Assembly: GCF_001639105.2 (NCBI RefSeq)
Contig: NZ_CP015285.1
Coordinates: 1,728,501-1,792,500 of the forward strand
Source: Azospirillum humicireducens
GTDB lineage: Bacteria > Pseudomonadota > Alphaproteobacteria > Azospirillales > Azospirillaceae
Reading direction: 5' to 3'
DNA length: 64,000 bases
Position numbers and translations under genes: made by a program. The notes beneath the pieces were generated by a model, which searched no databases, had not been told where the DNA came from, and worked only from the letters and a program-made list of their open reading frames with translations. Numbering within the stretch: the stretch's first letter is position 1; each line of letters begins with the position of its first letter. Positions 63,626-64,000 of the stretch are shown here, one piece after another.

Positions 63626-64000
63626 GTTTCGCCCACACGCTCCAGGCGCTGGTGGTGATGGCGCTGTGGGGGCTGAACTTCGTCGTGGCGAAATGGGCAC
63701 TGGCGGAATTTCCGCCGCTGTTCGTCATGGTCCTGCGCTTTGCCCTGGTGGCGGTGCTGATCATCCCCTTCTTCCGCATGCCGCGCGACAAGCTGTGGAA
63801 GATCGCGCTCTTGTCGGTGACGCTCGGCAGCATCCATTTCCCGATGATGTTCACCGGGCTGCAGGGGATCGACGCCGCCACCGCCTCGCTGGCGGCGCAG
63901 GCGCAAGTGCCTTTCTCCTCGCTGCTGGCAGCGGTGGTGTTCAAGGACAAGCTGGGCTGGCGCCGCGGCATCGGCATGGCCGCCGCCTTCGCCGGTGTGG
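63622..64000 (+). CDS. EamA/DMT-family transporter, 3' end beyond window
   Basis: The ATG at 63622 overlaps the uup stop (ATGA), and the frame is open to the window edge (126 codons). The sequence MSFAHTLQALVVMALWGLNFVVAKWALAE is the classic first helix of an EamA unit, followed by LFVMVLRFALVAVLIIPFF and GLQGIDAATASLAAQAQVPFSSLLAAVVFKDKLGWRRGIGMAAAFAGV. It should be a ten-helix metabolite exporter. The substrate is unknown and the second half is not in the window. Confidence 0.93.
   Translation, partial: MSFAHTLQALVVMALWGLNFVVAKWALAEFPPLFVMVLRFALVAVLIIPFFRMPRDKLWKIALLSVTLGSIHFPMMFTGLQGIDAATASLAAQAQVPFSSLLAAVVFKDKLGWRRGIGMAAAFAGV

Overview
The window reads as a chromosomal segment of a high-GC alphaproteobacterium, most likely Azospirillum or a close Rhodospirillales relative. 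This is inferred from gene content and order: rluB-rsmD divergent from tadA, the mitochondrial-type complex I accessory subunit NDUFA12 next to mlaD and a DUF2155 gene, a cysE-iscR-cysteine desulfurase-fdx cluster, fused HyuA/HyuB 5-oxoprolinase, and abundant c-di-GMP and chemotaxis proteins. No rRNA, CRISPR array, prophage or complete insertion sequence is visible. Most genes are core housekeeping or signalling genes; one AT-rich accessory islet stands out.

Layout: 1-3.6 kb has an edge-truncated conserved protein and a UvrD/PcrA helicase. 3.6-6 kb has a REP-like palindromic element and two orphan NarL/FixJ response regulators. 6-10.8 kb has a degenerate alpha/beta hydrolase, two small conserved proteins, a YccF-like membrane protein and mutL. 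10.8-13.75 kb is the accessory islet: an AT-rich, twice frame-broken HEPN-type gene, then a MazEF-type and a HigBA-type toxin-antitoxin pair. 13.8-17.2 kb has a divergent NAD(P)-binding protein/HxlR regulator pair, a small membrane protein and an OxlT-type oxalate/formate antiporter. The last two share what looks like the same paired operator. 17.5-25 kb holds RNA modification genes (rsmD, rluB, tadA), a cytosolic chemoreceptor with a duplicated PAS domain, purD and xseA. 25-38 kb holds tcuAB (tricarballylate oxidation), pyrC, a secreted low-complexity protein, hisS, a large class A PBP, rplY, pth, ychF, the last codons of a lost Na/Pi cotransporter gene and an EAL phosphodiesterase.

38-50.2 kb holds a NUDIX hydrolase, a LysR regulator with an MFS transporter, NDUFA12, mlaD, a glycine-zipper protein, DUF2155, an alpha/beta hydrolase, and then the sulfur/Fe-S operon: cysE, iscR, a cysteine desulfurase, an unusual Zn-ribbon HscB-like protein, ferredoxin and mnmA. 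These act together in cysteine synthesis, sulfur mobilisation, Fe-S assembly and tRNA thiolation. They are followed by an elongator tRNA-Met with a clear promoter and terminator. 50.3-64 kb holds a TPR/glycosyltransferase-like protein, a response-regulator diguanylate cyclase, an AcoR-type sigma-54 activator, a 5-oxoprolinase/hydantoinase fusion, a GNAT acetyltransferase, a TerB+J-domain protein, a membrane protein, a Uup-type ABC-F ATPase and an edge-truncated EamA transporter.

The points most worth checking are the shared paired TGGNATGCCA operator (15.3 and 17.4 kb), the frame-broken HEPN/toxin-antitoxin islet, the HPD-less zinc-ribbon HscB, the REPIN-like element at 3.77-3.89 kb, and the twin GGGTTAGGG-containing intergenic repeats at 43.7 and 54.7 kb.
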